Assembly (NCBI GenBank): GCA_031177985.1
Contig: JAPSJW010000001.1
Coordinates: 372,001-436,000, forward strand
Reading direction: 5' to 3'
Source: Microbacteriaceae bacterium
GTDB taxonomy: Bacteria > Actinomycetota > Actinomycetes > Actinomycetales > Microbacteriaceae
Length of the DNA: 64,000 bases
The translations under genes were made by a program, and so were the position numbers. Positions 33,014 to 42,534 of this stretch are shown in pieces. The notes below the pieces were generated by a model. It saw only the letters and a program-made list of their open reading frames with translations, was not told the DNA's origin and searched no databases. How positions within the stretch are numbered: position 1 is the stretch's first letter; every line of letters begins with the position of its first letter.

Positions 33014-34453
33014 GTGGACCTGCACATCGTGCTCGACGGCACGGCGCCTCGCGTCGCAGCCATCTACCGCCGACTCGCGGACGCGATCGCGGAAGGGGTG
33101 CTGCGACCCGGAACCCGACTCCCCGCCACCCGACGTCTGGCCCAGGACCTCGGGGTCTCGCGAAACACGGTCGCGGCGGCGTACGACCGGCTGCTCGCCG
33201 AAGGGCTCGTGGAGTCGCGGGTCGGAGCGGGCACCTTCGTCGCGGCGATCGAACGCCGTCTCCGCGCCCCGAGCTCTCGGGGCGGGGGTGCGCTCGTTCC
33301 GAGCCCGGCCGTCCGGCGGCTGCTCGTCGAGCTCGCTCCGGAGGTGTCGGCGCAGGCGCGACCTCCTGCGCGCTACGACTTCGCCGTCGGGCTGCCCGAT
33401 CCCAGGTTCTTCCCGCGTGACGAGTGGCGGCGGGAGCTCGCCCACCGGCTCAGGCCGACGGCCGTGCTTGAAACGCACTATGGCGATCCCGCCGGATCAG
33501 CGGCGCTCCGTGCCGCGATCGCGCGCCATATCGCGGTGACGAGAGCCGTGCGGGTGCCGCCGGACGACATCGTCGTGACGCATGGAGCCCAGCACGGGAT
33601 CTCGCTCGTGGCGCGGGCACTGCTCGCTCCCGGGGACGTCGTGGCGATGGAAGACCCGGGCTACCCGCCTATCCGGGCACTCTTCGCCAGCCTCGGAGCG
33701 CGGGTGGTCCCCGTGCCGGTGGACGAGCAGGGCATCCGCGTGGACCGACTTCCGGCACGGGCGGCGATCGTCTACACGACACCTTCCCATCAGTTCCCGC
33801 TCGGTATGCCGATGTCCTCCTCGCGCCGACAGGAGCTGCTGGAGTGGGCGGACCGGCGTCGAGCGGCAGTGATCGAAGACGATTACGACAGCGAGTTCCG
33901 CTTCGGCGCACGGCCGCTGGATTCGCTGCACAGCCTCGACCGTTCGGGGCGCGTCGTGTACGTCGGCACCTTCTCGAAGTCGCTGCTGCCGAGCCTTCGC
34001 CTGGGGTTCGTGGTCACCCCGCCGTCGCTGGCCGATGGCGTGCGTCTCATCCGCCGAGTGTCGGACTGGAGCGCCGACCCCCTCCCTCAGGAAGCGCTCG
34101 CGGCGATCCTCGACTCCGGGGTCTTCGCCACCGCCGTGCGACGTGCTCGACGCGCGTATGAGCGCAGGCACGCCGCGCTTCACGCAGCGCTCACCCGTGA
34201 GCTGCCGCACGAGCTCGTGACGGTGCCCTCGCACGCCGGACTGCACCTCGCCGCCCATCTCCGCCCTCAGGCACCGCGATCAGCGGCGCGTGTCGTCGAA
34301 CGCGCACACGAGCTGGGCGTGCGGGTCCGCTCGATCGACGAGTTCTACGCCGGACGGCCGTCGACCACCGGGCTGGTGCTGGGGTTCGGCCGGGTCGACG
34401 AGTCGGACATCGATCCGGGCGTCCGGCTGCTCGCCCAGGCAGTGCGCGGCTGA
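33014..34453 (+). CDS. MocR/PdxR-family transcriptional regulator (GntR-aminotransferase fusion)
   Basis: A 479-residue regulator: GntR winged HTH at residues about 10-80 (LADAIAEGVLRPGTRLPATRRLAQDLGVSRNTVAAAYDRLLAEG), linker, then a fold-type I aminotransferase domain with FAVGLPDPRFFP, HYGDPAGSAALRAAIARH, MEDPGYPPIRALFASLG, EDDYDSEFRF and the PLP lysine in YVGTFSKSLLPSLRLGF. Such proteins sense PLP or amino-acid derivatives through external aldimine formation. It is divergent from the AhpD-like gene. The ligand is unknown. Confidence 0.94.
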   Translation: MDLHIVLDGTAPRVAAIYRRLADAIAEGVLRPGTRLPATRRLAQDLGVSRNTVAAAYDRLLAEGLVESRVGAGTFVAAIERRLRAPSSRGGGALVPSPAVRRLLVELAPEVSAQARPPARYDFAVGLPDPRFFPRDEWRRELAHRLRPTAVLETHYGDPAGSAALRAAIARHIAVTRAVRVPPDDIVVTHGAQHGISLVARALLAPGDVVAMEDPGYPPIRALFASLGARVVPVPVDEQGIRVDRLPARAAIVYTTPSHQFPLGMPMSSSRRQELLEWADRRRAAVIEDDYDSEFRFGARPLDSLHSLDRSGRVVYVGTFSKSLLPSLRLGFVVTPPSLADGVRLIRRVSDWSADPLPQEALAAILDSGVFATAVRRARRAYERRHAALHAALTRELPHELVTVPSHAGLHLAAHLRPQAPRSAARVVERAHELGVRVRSIDEFYAGRPSTTGLVLGFGRVDESDIDPGVRLLAQAVRG

Positions 34454-34465
34454 CGGCCCCCTGCC

Positions 34466-35344
34466 TCAGAGGAACGGGTGCACGAGCTCCCGATAGCGCT
34501 CGACGGTGATGCGCACGGCTGCGGCCGGGTCGGTGTCCCAGACCTGTTGGTTGAAGATCTCGACCTCGACGTCGCCCTCGTACCCGGCGGCCGCGACCGC
34601 GCGTGTGATGCGCTCGAAGTCCACGTGCCCGTCGCCGGGGTACCCGCGGGAGAGCAGCGGGTCGGCCGCGATCGGCAGGTTCCAGTCGCACACCTGGTAG
34701 CTCGCGATGCGTCCCGCGGCTCCGGCGCGGGCGATCTGCTGCTCGACGGCGGGATCCCAGAACACGTGGAAGGTGTCGACGACGACGCCGACCGCCTCGG
34801 CCGGGAACGGCTCCGCGAGGTCGAGCGCCTGCCCGAGCGTCGACACGACGGCCCGGTCGGCGACGTACATCGGATGCAGCGGCTCGATCGCCAGCGTCAC
34901 GCCAGCGGCCAGGGCGTCGTCGACGAGCTCGGCGAGGGCGTCGCCCACGCGCGCCCGAGCACCGGCGAGGTCACGTGACCCCTCGGGAAGCCCGCCGGCG
35001 ACCAGCACCAGCGCGGGCGCCCCGAGGGTCGCGGTCTCCTCGATCGCGCGGCGGTTCTCGTCGATCGCGGCCCGCCGGGCCGGGCCTTCGGGGACGGTGA
35101 AGAACCCGCCGCGGCAGAGGCTCGAGACGCGCAGCCCCGACTCCCGCACGAGCCGAGCGGACGCGGCGAGGCCGAACTCGGCCACCGGCTCGCGCCAGAG
35201 TCCGATCGAGGCGAGGCCGGCATCCGCCACAGTGCGCACGGCGTCGGGCAGGGAGGCGTGCTTGATCGTCGCCTGATTGATCGAGAAGCGCGTGTCGGTC
35301 GCCGCCACTTCGCGCCCCTCGGACGCGCGGGTCTCGAGCGTCAT
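34466..35344 (-). CDS. sugar phosphate isomerase/epimerase-type TIM-barrel protein
   Basis: A 292-residue AP-endonuclease-2/xylose-isomerase-like TIM barrel. Metal-ligand segments are LAIEPLHPMYVADR, VVDTFHVFW, YQVCDWNLP and DGHVDFERITRAV followed by DVEVEIFNQ. It is the third gene of an operon with DUF993 and a Gfo/Idh/MocA oxidoreductase (ATGA overlap at 35341-35344). Such trios isomerise or epimerise oxidised sugar intermediates; the sugar is not identifiable. About 20 residues at the N-terminus precede the first strand. Confidence 0.9.
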   Translation of the reverse strand: MTLETRASEGREVAATDTRFSINQATIKHASLPDAVRTVADAGLASIGLWREPVAEFGLAASARLVRESGLRVSSLCRGGFFTVPEGPARRAAIDENRRAIEETATLGAPALVLVAGGLPEGSRDLAGARARVGDALAELVDDALAAGVTLAIEPLHPMYVADRAVVSTLGQALDLAEPFPAEAVGVVVDTFHVFWDPAVEQQIARAGAAGRIASYQVCDWNLPIAADPLLSRGYPGDGHVDFERITRAVAAAGYEGDVEVEIFNQQVWDTDPAAAVRITVERYRELVHPFL

Positions 35345-36528
35345 GCGTGCACCCCGTTCACGGCGAGGAAGGAGCGCCAGCGCGCGGCGGCGAGTTCCGG
35401 CCGCTCGAGCGCCCCGGCGTCGTTCGCCAGGCGGACGATCTCGCTGAGGTGCGGCAGGCTCCTGCCGGAGTGCAGCCCGCCGACCATCTGGAATGCCGGC
35501 TGGTGCCCGTTGAGCCAGGAGAGGAACGCGACCCCGGTCTTGTAGTACTGCGTCGGCGCCGCGAAGATCTGTCGCGCGAGCGTCTCGGTGGGGGAGAGGA
35601 TGCGACGGTACTCGTCGACGTCGTCCCGGTCGAGCGCCTGGATCGCCGCGGAGGCGTTCGGCGCGACAGCGGCGAAGGCGCCGAGCAGCGCGTCGGAGTA
35701 GCTGCCGCCGGCGCCCTCGATCAGCGACACGTAGTTGAAGTCGTCGCCGGTGAAGAGAGTCGCCCCTTCGGGCAGGCGCGAGCGCACCGCGATCTCGTAG
35801 TCGGCGTTCAGCAGCGACATCTTGATGCCGCGCACCTTCGCGAGGTTCTCCTCGATGACCCGCACCACCACATCCGTCGCCTCGCCGACGTCGGACGAAC
35901 CCCAGTAGCCGGCGAGGTTGCGGTCGAACGCCTCGCCCAGCCAGTGCAGGATGACCGGCGCTGTCGTCCGGGACAGCACCTCGCGATACACCCGCTCGTA
36001 GTCCGCGGGGGTCTGCGCGGCACGCGCGAGGTGGCGGGACGCCATGAGCACGACGCCCGCGCCCGCCTCCTCGGCGACCTCCAGTTGGAGGAGGTAGGCC
36101 GCGACGACCTCCTCCAGGGAGATCACCTCGTCCGACACGTGATCGGTGTTCACGCCCACCACAAGCGCTCCACCGGCACTCCGCGCCGCCGATCCATGAC
36201 CGGCACTCCGTGCCTCAGCGGCGCTTCTGCGGATGAGTTCGGCCGTCGCGGCCCAGTCGAGGCCCATGTTCCTCTGGGCGGTGTCCATCGCATCCGCGAC
36301 GCCGAGACCCCACGACCACACGTGGTGGCGGAAGGCGAGCGTCGCGTCCCAGTCGACATCGGCCGGATGTCCTGGCACGTTCTCCGCGGTGGTGCGGGGA
36401 ACGACGTGGGCGGCGGCGTACGCCACGCGGGAGCGCAGCGGTGACGTGGGCTTGCGGAAGTCGGGGGATGCCGCGAGCGGCACCGTCTGCACGGCGCCCT
36501 CGGCGGTCAGCAGCTGGAGTTGCGTCAC
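35341..36528 (-). CDS. DUF993 (dihydrodipicolinate-synthase-like) protein
   Basis: A 395-residue protein whose length and sequence (VVGVNTDHVSDEVISLEEVVAAYLLQLE, APVILHWLGEAFDRNL, RGIKMSLLNADYEI, LFTGDDFNYVSLIEGAG) match the DUF993 family, a branch of the DHDPS/NAL aldolase-like barrels. The lysine in RGIKMS is the likely Schiff-base residue. It may cleave or dehydrate a keto-sugar acid made by the neighbouring oxidoreductase. It is translationally coupled on both sides (GTGA at 36525-36528 and ATGA at 35341-35344). GTG start. Confidence 0.92.
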   Translation of the reverse strand: MTQLQLLTAEGAVQTVPLAASPDFRKPTSPLRSRVAYAAAHVVPRTTAENVPGHPADVDWDATLAFRHHVWSWGLGVADAMDTAQRNMGLDWAATAELIRRSAAEARSAGHGSAARSAGGALVVGVNTDHVSDEVISLEEVVAAYLLQLEVAEEAGAGVVLMASRHLARAAQTPADYERVYREVLSRTTAPVILHWLGEAFDRNLAGYWGSSDVGEATDVVVRVIEENLAKVRGIKMSLLNADYEIAVRSRLPEGATLFTGDDFNYVSLIEGAGGSYSDALLGAFAAVAPNASAAIQALDRDDVDEYRRILSPTETLARQIFAAPTQYYKTGVAFLSWLNGHQPAFQMVGGLHSGRSLPHLSEIVRLANDAGALERPELAAARWRSFLAVNGVHA

Positions 36529-37673
36529 AGCGTCACCGGTGGCAGCTCGATGCGGCGCCCCTCGGCCGAGCTGCGGAGGCCCTCCTCGCTGAGGCGGACT
36601 CCGCGGGCGCCCGCGAGCAGGTCGTACTCGTAGGGGCCGCCCTCGACGACGTGACGCAGGAACTCCTCCCACTGCGTCTTGAAGCCGTTCTCGAAGACGT
36701 CGTTCGTCGGGATCTCCTGCCAGTCCGCGAGGTAGTCGTGCGTCTCGGGCAGGTCGGGGTTCCAGACCGGCTTCGGGGTCGCCACGCGAGGCTGGATCTC
36801 GCAGCCGAAGAGACCCACGACCGCGGAGCCGAGCGTGCCGTCTACCTGGAACTCGACGAGCTCCTTGCGGTGCACGCGCACGGCCCAGCTGGAATTGAGC
36901 TGCACCACCGCCCCGCCCTCCAGCTCGAAGATGCCGTACGCCGCGTCATCCGCTGTCGCCGCGTACTCATGGCCCTGCTCGTCGACGCGGGTCGGGATGT
37001 GCGTGGCCGCCTTCGCGTACACGGTCTCGATGCGCCCGAAGAGGTTCTCGATGACGTAGTTCCAGTGGGCGAACATGTCGGAGACGATGCCGCCGCCGTC
37101 CTCGGCGCGGTAGTTCCAGCTGGGGCGCTGGGCGGCCTGCCAGTCTCCCTCGAAGACCCAGTAGCCGAACTCGCCGCGCACGCTGAGGATGCGGCCGAAG
37201 AACCCGGAGTCGATGAGGCGCTTCAGCTTCTGCAGGCCCGGGAGGTAGAGCTTGTCGTGCACCACGCCGTTCTTGACGCCCGCCTCGCGGGCGAGGCGGG
37301 CGAGCTCGAGCGCGTCGTCGAAGCTCTCGGCGGTCGGCTTCTCGGTGTAGATGTGCTTGCCGGCGGCGATCGCCTTGCGGATCGCGGCGACGCGCGCCTT
37401 CGTGACGAGGAAGTCGGAGTAGATGGGGAAGTCGGGGTTCGCGAGCGCCTCGTCGAGGTTCGAGGTGTAGTGCGTTAGGCCGTGCCTCTCGGCCAGCTCC
37501 TGCAGCTTCGTCTCGCTGCGGCCGACGAGCATCGGCTCGACCTGCAGACGCGAGCCGTCGGAGAGCAGCACGCCGCCCTGCTCGCGGATCGCGAGGATCG
37601 AGCGGAGCAGGTGCTGCCGGTAGCCCATGCGCCCCGAGACGCCGTTCATGATGATGCCGATGGACTGGGGCAC
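36525..37673 (-). CDS. Gfo/Idh/MocA-family oxidoreductase
   Basis: A 382-residue NAD(P)-dependent sugar or inositol dehydrogenase. The N-terminal Rossmann domain begins QSIGIIMNGVSGRMGYRQHL, the cofactor/catalytic EKP motif is IYTEKPTAES, and the C-terminal substrate domain has HDKLYLPGLQKLKRLIDSGFFGRILSVRGEFGYW and EDGGGIVSDMFAHWNYVIENLFG. A strong ribosome site (AGGAGAGG) precedes the GTG start. First gene of the operon. A LacI-type palindrome about 50 bases upstream suggests sugar-responsive control. Confidence 0.94.
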   Translation of the reverse strand: MPQSIGIIMNGVSGRMGYRQHLLRSILAIREQGGVLLSDGSRLQVEPMLVGRSETKLQELAERHGLTHYTSNLDEALANPDFPIYSDFLVTKARVAAIRKAIAAGKHIYTEKPTAESFDDALELARLAREAGVKNGVVHDKLYLPGLQKLKRLIDSGFFGRILSVRGEFGYWVFEGDWQAAQRPSWNYRAEDGGGIVSDMFAHWNYVIENLFGRIETVYAKAATHIPTRVDEQGHEYAATADDAAYGIFELEGGAVVQLNSSWAVRVHRKELVEFQVDGTLGSAVVGLFGCEIQPRVATPKPVWNPDLPETHDYLADWQEIPTNDVFENGFKTQWEEFLRHVVEGGPYEYDLLAGARGVRLSEEGLRSSAEGRRIELPPVTL

Positions 37674-37724
37674 TGACCTCTCCTATGAGTTCCTGCGCGG
37701 GAGCGCGTTGGGTATCGAAGATAC

Positions 37725-37740
37725 GGGAAAGCGCATTCCC
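37725..37740. promoter_or_regulatory. LacI-type operator upstream of the Gfo/Idh operon
   Basis: GGGAAAGCGCATTCCC is a 16-base near-palindrome (one mismatched pair) with a central GCGC, in the style of LacI-family operators. It lies 52 bases upstream of the GTG at 37673. The cognate regulator is not certain; two LacI genes occur further along. Confidence 0.55.
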
Positions 37741-37793
37741 ATGCAAGCGTCCGTCGCCGTCGCGAGGCAGGCCTCAGGGGGAATGGCCCGGAG

Positions 37794-38114
37794 TCAGTTC
37801 TGCTGCGACAATCGCCACACCTGGGGCGTCTCGAGGGACCCTCCGGGTGGGAACGTCTCGAAGTGATCGACGAAGCGCCCGATGCGGGTCTGCCATCGGA
37901 GATTCGCGGGGTCGTCGTCGAGCGCTGCCATGGCGGCGGCGAAGTCGTCGCACTCGACGAGATGGAAGAGGTTCCGACCGCTGCGCCAGATCGTCCAGTC
38001 GTGGATGCCCACCCTCGCGAAGCTCGCCGCGAGGTCGTCGGGGATGCGCGAGTGCGCGTCCTCATAGTCCCGCTCCGCGCCCTCGCGCAGAACGGAGTGC
38101 AGTGCGATGCGCAT
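37794..38114 (-). CDS. L-rhamnose/L-fucose mutarotase-family protein
   Basis: A 106-residue dimeric alpha/beta-barrel mutarotase of the RhaM family: MRIALHSVLREGAERDYEDAHSRIPDDL, with the HSRIP-like block, then VGIHDWTIWRSGRNLFHLVECDDF and the C-terminal NLRWQTRIGRFVDHF. It interconverts alpha and beta anomers of a 6-deoxy sugar. Adjacent fuconate-pathway genes and a shared palindrome point to L-fucose as substrate. It is divergent from the FAH-family gene. Confidence 0.92.
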   Translation of the reverse strand: MRIALHSVLREGAERDYEDAHSRIPDDLAASFARVGIHDWTIWRSGRNLFHLVECDDFAAAMAALDDDPANLRWQTRIGRFVDHFETFPPGGSLETPQVWRLSQQN

Positions 38115-38128
38115 CGATCTCCTTCCGA

Positions 38129-38138
38129 GCCTATAGGA
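38129..38138. promoter_or_regulatory. CCTATAGG operator, mutarotase/FAH divergent promoter
   Basis: GCCTATAGGA contains the eight-base palindrome CCTATAGG, which recurs at 41155-41164 in the other divergent promoter of the fucose cluster. The GntR/FCD regulator encoded at 43334-44083 is the likely binder. Confidence 0.6.
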
Positions 38139-38176
38139 AATAGTAATAAGGTGGCGTGACGATCGGGAGGGTCAGA

Positions 38177-39055
38177 ATGCGGTTGATGCGACTTGGGGCT
38201 CCGGGCCGGGAGTTCCCGGTGGCGACGGACGGCGTCGGCGTCTGGGATCTCCGTCCCCTGACCGACGACATCCACGGCCGTTTCCTCGCGGACGATGGCG
38301 TGGAGCGTGCGCAGCAAGCATTGGCGGCCGGGCGGCTGCCCAGGCTGGAGGACCCGGCAGACGGCACCGGCCTGCGAGTGGGGGCGCCGATAGCGCGGCC
38401 TGCGGCGGTCATCTGCATCGGGATGAACTACGCGGCTCATGCTCGCGAGTCGGGTTCGGAGCCGCCGGAGGACGTCGTCGTCTTCTACAAGCACCCGAAC
38501 ACCGTCGTCGGCCCCTTCGACGACATCCTGCTTCCGCCCGGTTCCACGACCACCGACTGGGAGGTCGAGCTCGGCGTCGTGATCGGGCGTCGAGCCCGCT
38601 ACCTGTCGTCCCGGGAGGCGGCGCTCGACTGCGTGGCAGGATTCGTGCTCAGCGACGACGTATCCGAGCGCGAACACCAGCTGCAGCGTTCGGGCGGCCA
38701 ATGGAGCAAGGGCAAGAGCTTCGAGACGTTCAACCCCGTCGGCCCGTGGCTGGTGCCGCGCGACGAGCTCGGCGACGGGTCGGGCCTGCGACTGACCTCG
38801 CGGGTGAACGGCGAGGTGCGCCAGGACTCCACGACAGACGACCTGGTCTTCGACGTGTCCGAGATCGTCTATCGACTCAGCCGGTTCATGGTGCTCGAGC
38901 CGGGCGATCTCATCAACACGGGGACCCCGGCCGGGGTCGCGCTGTCAGGCCGTTTTCCGTACCTCGACGCGGGCGATGTCGTCGAGCTGGAGATCGGCGG
39001 CCTGGGGGCTCAGCGGTCGAACGTTCGCCGTGCACAGACCGAGGATGCACGATGA
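38177..39055 (+). CDS. FAH-family hydrolase, probable 2,4-diketo-3-deoxy-L-fuconate hydrolase
   Basis: A 292-residue fumarylacetoacetate-hydrolase-fold enzyme. Conserved motifs are ICIGMNYAAHARE, VVFYKHPNTVVGPFDDI, TTDWEVELGVVIG with metal-binding acidic residues, FVLSDDVSEREHQLQ, WSKGKSFETFNPVGPWL and LINTGTPAGVALSG. In the non-phosphorylative L-fucose route this enzyme splits 2,4-diketo-3-deoxy-L-fuconate to pyruvate and L-lactate. GGGAGGG seven bases before the ATG supports the start at 38177. It overlaps the SDR gene start (ATGA). Confidence 0.92.
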   Translation: MRLMRLGAPGREFPVATDGVGVWDLRPLTDDIHGRFLADDGVERAQQALAAGRLPRLEDPADGTGLRVGAPIARPAAVICIGMNYAAHARESGSEPPEDVVVFYKHPNTVVGPFDDILLPPGSTTTDWEVELGVVIGRRARYLSSREAALDCVAGFVLSDDVSEREHQLQRSGGQWSKGKSFETFNPVGPWLVPRDELGDGSGLRLTSRVNGEVRQDSTTDDLVFDVSEIVYRLSRFMVLEPGDLINTGTPAGVALSGRFPYLDAGDVVELEIGGLGAQRSNVRRAQTEDAR

Positions 39056-39798
39056 GGGACTTCGAGGGACTCGTCGCGGCGGTGACCGGGGGTGCCTCCG
39101 GCTTGGGGCACGCGATCGCCGAGGAGCTCGAGCGGCGCGGCGCGCGTGTGTACTGCCTCGACCTCGCCGCGGATGCTGTCGACCTCCCGCTCATCGGCGT
39201 GCGCTGCGACATCTCCGATGACGCGAGCGTCGCAGACGCCATCGCCGCCGTCACGGCAGACGCCGGCCGCCTCGACGTGCTGGTGGTCAATGCCGGAATC
39301 GGCGCTCAGGGCGATGTCGAAGCGAACGACGACGACGAGTGGCGGCGGGTGCTCGACGTGAACGTGATCGGCTCAGCGCGCACCGTGCGACACGCGCTGC
39401 CCCATCTGCGCGAGTCCGATGCGGCCGCCATCGTGTTCACGACGTCGATCGCCGCATCCGCCGGCCTCCCGCAGCGCGTGCTGTACTCCGCCTCAAAGGG
39501 GGCCGTCTCAGCCATGGCCCTCGCGATCGCGACGGACTGTCTGCCTCTCGGCATCCGGGTCAACGCGGTCGCGCCCGGCACGGCCGACACGCCCTGGGTC
39601 GGCCGGCTGCTCGACGGGGCGACCGACCCGGAAGCGGAGCGGGCCGCGCTGGAGGCGCGCCAGCCGAGTGGTCGGCTCGTCGCCCCCGAAGAGGTCGCCG
39701 ACGCGGTCGCCTATCTGGCCTCGCCGCGGTCCGGCAGCACGAACGGGGTCATCCTGCCGGTCGACGGCGGTATGTACTCGCTGCGACCCAGGCGCTAG
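39052..39798 (+). CDS. SDR-family dehydrogenase, probable 2-keto-3-deoxy-L-fuconate dehydrogenase
   Basis: A 248-residue classical short-chain dehydrogenase. The cofactor motif is TGGASGLG (residues about 13-20), followed by VVNAGIG, the catalytic Ser in TTSIAAS, the YSASK active site, and a C-terminal VDGGMYSL. Asp in YCLDLA at the end of the second strand favours NAD over NADP. It is coupled to the FAH-family gene by ATGA. In the fucose pathway this step oxidises C4 of 2-keto-3-deoxy-L-fuconate; L-fucose dehydrogenase is the alternative. Confidence 0.9.
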   Translation: MRDFEGLVAAVTGGASGLGHAIAEELERRGARVYCLDLAADAVDLPLIGVRCDISDDASVADAIAAVTADAGRLDVLVVNAGIGAQGDVEANDDDEWRRVLDVNVIGSARTVRHALPHLRESDAAAIVFTTSIAASAGLPQRVLYSASKGAVSAMALAIATDCLPLGIRVNAVAPGTADTPWVGRLLDGATDPEAERAALEARQPSGRLVAPEEVADAVAYLASPRSGSTNGVILPVDGGMYSLRPRR

Positions 39799-39828
39799 AG
39801 GGCAGGGACCCGGCGGTCACCAGACCGT

Positions 39829-41115
39829 TCATCGGCCCCCGGTGTAGCGATGCATGGAGATGCTCTCCGCCAGCATCTCCATGCCGGCTCCGGGCGCGAG
39901 AGGCGCCTGGTACGCGCCGCCCGTCACCTCCACCGGGCTGACGAAGTGCTCATGCAGGTGCTTCGTGTACTCGATCATGCGTCCCTCCCGGGTTCCCGAC
40001 ACCGCGACGAAGTCGAACATCGCGAGGTGCTGCACTGCCTCGCACAGTCCGACTCCGCCGGCATGCGGGCAGACCGGCACGCCAAACTCCGCGGCGAGCA
40101 GCAGGATCGCCAAGTTCTCGTTGACTCCCGCGACGCGCGTGGCGTCGATCTGCACGATGTCCGCGGCGCCGGCCTGCAGCAGCTGCTTGAACAGGACGCG
40201 ATTCATGCCGTGCTCACCGGTAGCGACCGGAACCGGGTGGACTCCACGGGCGATCGCCGCGTGAGCCAGCACGTCGTCGGGGCTGGTCGGCTCTTCGATC
40301 CAGGCGAGATCGAATTCGGAGAGCGCCTTCACCCAGTCGATCGCCTCCTGACGGTCCCACCGCTGGTTCGCGTCGATGGCGATGCGGATGTCCGGGCCCA
40401 CGGCGGCGCGGGCCAGACGCAGGCGGCGGATGTCGTCACCGAGGTCGTCGCCCACCTTCAGCTTGATCTGTCGGAAGCCGTCGCCTACGGCTTCCTCGGC
40501 GAGCCGCACGAGCTTCTCGTCCGAGTATCCGAGCCAGCCGGGCGTCGTCGTGTAGGCGGGGTACCCCTCGGCGAGGAGCAGCGCCTCGCGCTCCGCTCGC
40601 CCGTCCTCAGCGCGCCGCAGGATCTCGAGCGCTCGCGCGGGCGTGAGGGCATCGGTCAGGTAGCGGAAGTCGATCAGGTCGACGATCTGCTCGGGGCTCA
40701 TCCGAGCCAGCAGCTGCCAGAGCGGAAGCCCGGCCCGCTTGGCCGCGAGATCCCAGAACGCGTTGACCACGGCGCCGATCGCCATGTGCATGACGCCCTT
40801 CTCGGGTCCCAGCCAGCGCAGCTGCGAGTCGTGCACGAGCCGACGCCAGAGACCGCCGAGGTCGGCGATCGTGGCCTCGACGGGCGCTCCGACCACAGCC
40901 GAGGCGAGGGCGTCGATCGCGGCCACCTGCACGTCGTTGCCCCGTCCGATGGTGAACACGAAGGCGTGCCCCTCGAGGCCGTCGCCCGCATCCGTGGTGA
41001 TCCGGAGGTAGGCGGCGGAGTAGTCGGGGTCGGGATTCATCGCGTCCGAGCCGTCCAGCGTGAGCGACGTCGGGAAACGCACGTCGACGGTCTCGAATCC
41101 GGTCACGATGCTCAT
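39829..41115 (-). CDS. L-fuconate dehydratase (enolase superfamily)
   Basis: A 428-residue mandelate-racemase-group enolase superfamily enzyme. Hallmarks are [44 protein letters not shown] with the KxK catalytic base, metal ligands Asp in [11 protein letters not shown], Glu in [10 protein letters not shown] and Glu in ATGEHGMNR, and His in [12 protein letters not shown]. The sequence follows L-fuconate dehydratase (FucD) closely throughout, including length. It dehydrates L-fuconate to 2-keto-3-deoxy-L-fuconate. It is divergent from the GH29 fucosidase gene, with a CCTATAGG palindrome between. Confidence 0.94.
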   Translation of the reverse strand: MSIVTGFETVDVRFPTSLTLDGSDAMNPDPDYSAAYLRITTDAGDGLEGHAFVFTIGRGNDVQVAAIDALASAVVGAPVEATIADLGGLWRRLVHDSQLRWLGPEKGVMHMAIGAVVNAFWDLAAKRAGLPLWQLLARMSPEQIVDLIDFRYLTDALTPARALEILRRAEDGRAEREALLLAEGYPAYTTTPGWLGYSDEKLVRLAEEAVGDGFRQIKLKVGDDLGDDIRRLRLARAAVGPDIRIAIDANQRWDRQEAIDWVKALSEFDLAWIEEPTSPDDVLAHAAIARGVHPVPVATGEHGMNRVLFKQLLQAGAADIVQIDATRVAGVNENLAILLLAAEFGVPVCPHAGGVGLCEAVQHLAMFDFVAVSGTREGRMIEYTKHLHEHFVSPVEVTGGAYQAPLAPGAGMEMLAESISMHRYTGGR

Positions 41116-41154
41116 TGCTGCTCCTCGATGTAGCACTACGACCCCAACCCTATG

Positions 41155-41164
41155 TCCTATAGGA
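41155..41164. promoter_or_regulatory. CCTATAGG operator, fuconate dehydratase/fucosidase divergent promoter
   Basis: TCCTATAGGA is a perfect ten-base palindrome in the 72-base divergent region; its core CCTATAGG is shared with 38129-38138. It overlaps the probable -10 region of the fucosidase promoter, so binding would repress. Confidence 0.65.
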
Positions 41165-41187
41165 TTTGTTGAGGAGAGGATGTCTTC

Positions 41188-42534
41188 GTGGCGATGTTCC
41201 AGGAACACCCGGCCAGGCCTGCGGGCTACGCCCGGTTCGAGCGCGAGGTGCCCCAGTGGTTCACCGACGCCAAGCTCGGGATCTTCGTGCACTGGGGGCC
41301 GTACTCAGTGCCGGCCTGGGCCGAGCCGATCGGCGAACTGGGGACGATCGAGAAGAAGCACTGGTTCGCGCACAACCCCTACGCCGAGTGGTACGCGAAC
41401 ACGATCCGCATTCCCGGCAGCCCCGCGGCCGAGCATCACCTCGCCACCTACGACGGCGCCCCCTACGACGACTTCCTCGACCGCTGGAGGGCCGAGCGGT
41501 TCGATGCTGACCAGTTGATGGCGCTCGTGAGGCGAACGGGCGCGCGCTACTTCGTGCCGACGACGAAGCATCACGACGGCGTGACGCTGTGGGACGCTCC
41601 CGCGACGGGCGACCGCAACACCGTCGCGCGGGGGCCACGACGCGACCTGGTCGCAGAGTTCGCCGACGCTGCACGCAGGTCAGGGCTGCGGTTCGGGGTC
41701 TATTACTCGGGCGGCCTCGATTGGCACTTCAGCGATCTGCCTCCCATCACCGACGAGGGGGAGGAGTTCCGTCGTCCGATCGACGCCGCGTATGCGAGAT
41801 ACGCCTACGAGCACGTCTCGGACCTGATCCGTCGTTACTCCCCAGACGTGCTCTGGGGAGATATCGAGTGGCCCGACGCGGGCAAGTCCCCCGGGCCGTA
41901 CAGCATGGAACGCCTCTTCGAGCAGTTCTACTCGGCGGCGCCTGACGGCGTCGCCAACGACCGCTGGGGCGAGACGCACTGGGACTTCCGCACGAGCGAG
42001 TATCAGAACGGCGCGAGCGTCGAGGGTCGTGGTGCCTGGGAGAACTGCCGCGGTATCGGCTACTCCTTCGGGTACAACAGGCTCGAAGGCGCCGAGCACA
42101 CCCTCGACGGTCGGGGGGCGGTGAAGACCTTCCTCGACGTCGTGTCGCGCGGCGGCAACCTGCTGCTGAACGTGGGCCTCACCGCCGACGGCACGGTCCC
42201 CGACCTGCAGCGCGAGACGCTCGAGTTCCTCGGAGGCTGGAATCAGCGCAACGGGCATGCGGTCTTCGGGTCCCGTCCGTTTCAAGACGCGCCGACGTCG
42301 GAACGCTGGAACCGCTGGACCCGCACCGGCGGGCAGGCGCACCTGTTCATCGAGGGATCGGGGACCGTCGCGCTGCGCGACGTCCCGCAGTCATTGGATG
42401 CGGCGAGCGCGCGAGGGGCGGACGGTCTTCCCGTCGTGGCGAAGCGGACGGGGGACCGATTCGACGTGGAGCTCCCGAGCGGTGGCGACAGCCCCGTGCT
42501 CGTCAGCTTCGACTTCGTGGCGGACGCGCGGTGA
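41188..42534 (+). CDS. alpha-L-fucosidase (GH29)
   Basis: A 448-residue retaining glycoside hydrolase. GH29 motifs are [46 protein letters not shown], the nucleophile Asp in [11 protein letters not shown], and [17 protein letters not shown]. The C-terminal 90 residues form a small beta domain. There is no signal peptide, so the enzyme is intracellular and would act on imported fucosides. GTG start at 41188 with GAGGAGAGGA seven bases upstream. It overlaps the lactonase start by four bases (GTGA). Confidence 0.95.
   Translation: MAMFQEHPARPAGYARFEREVPQWFTDAKLGIFVHWGPYSVPAWAEPIGELGTIEKKHWFAHNPYAEWYANTIRIPGSPAAEHHLATYDGAPYDDFLDRWRAERFDADQLMALVRRTGARYFVPTTKHHDGVTLWDAPATGDRNTVARGPRRDLVAEFADAARRSGLRFGVYYSGGLDWHFSDLPPITDEGEEFRRPIDAAYARYAYEHVSDLIRRYSPDVLWGDIEWPDAGKSPGPYSMERLFEQFYSAAPDGVANDRWGETHWDFRTSEYQNGASVEGRGAWENCRGIGYSFGYNRLEGAEHTLDGRGAVKTFLDVVSRGGNLLLNVGLTADGTVPDLQRETLEFLGGWNQRNGHAVFGSRPFQDAPTSERWNRWTRTGGQAHLFIEGSGTVALRDVPQSLDAASARGADGLPVVAKRTGDRFDVELPSGGDSPVLVSFDFVADAR

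Noticed and set aside
37681-37689. TCCTATGAG as a third copy of the CCTATAGG operator
   Set aside because: It is the complement of the Gfo/Idh gene's ribosome site (AGGAG) and breaks the palindrome at two positions.
39001-39030. TCGAACGTTCG near the end of the FAH-family gene as a LexA (SOS) box
   Set aside because: The spacer of the actinobacterial SOS box is missing, and the site is inside a coding region and far from any promoter.
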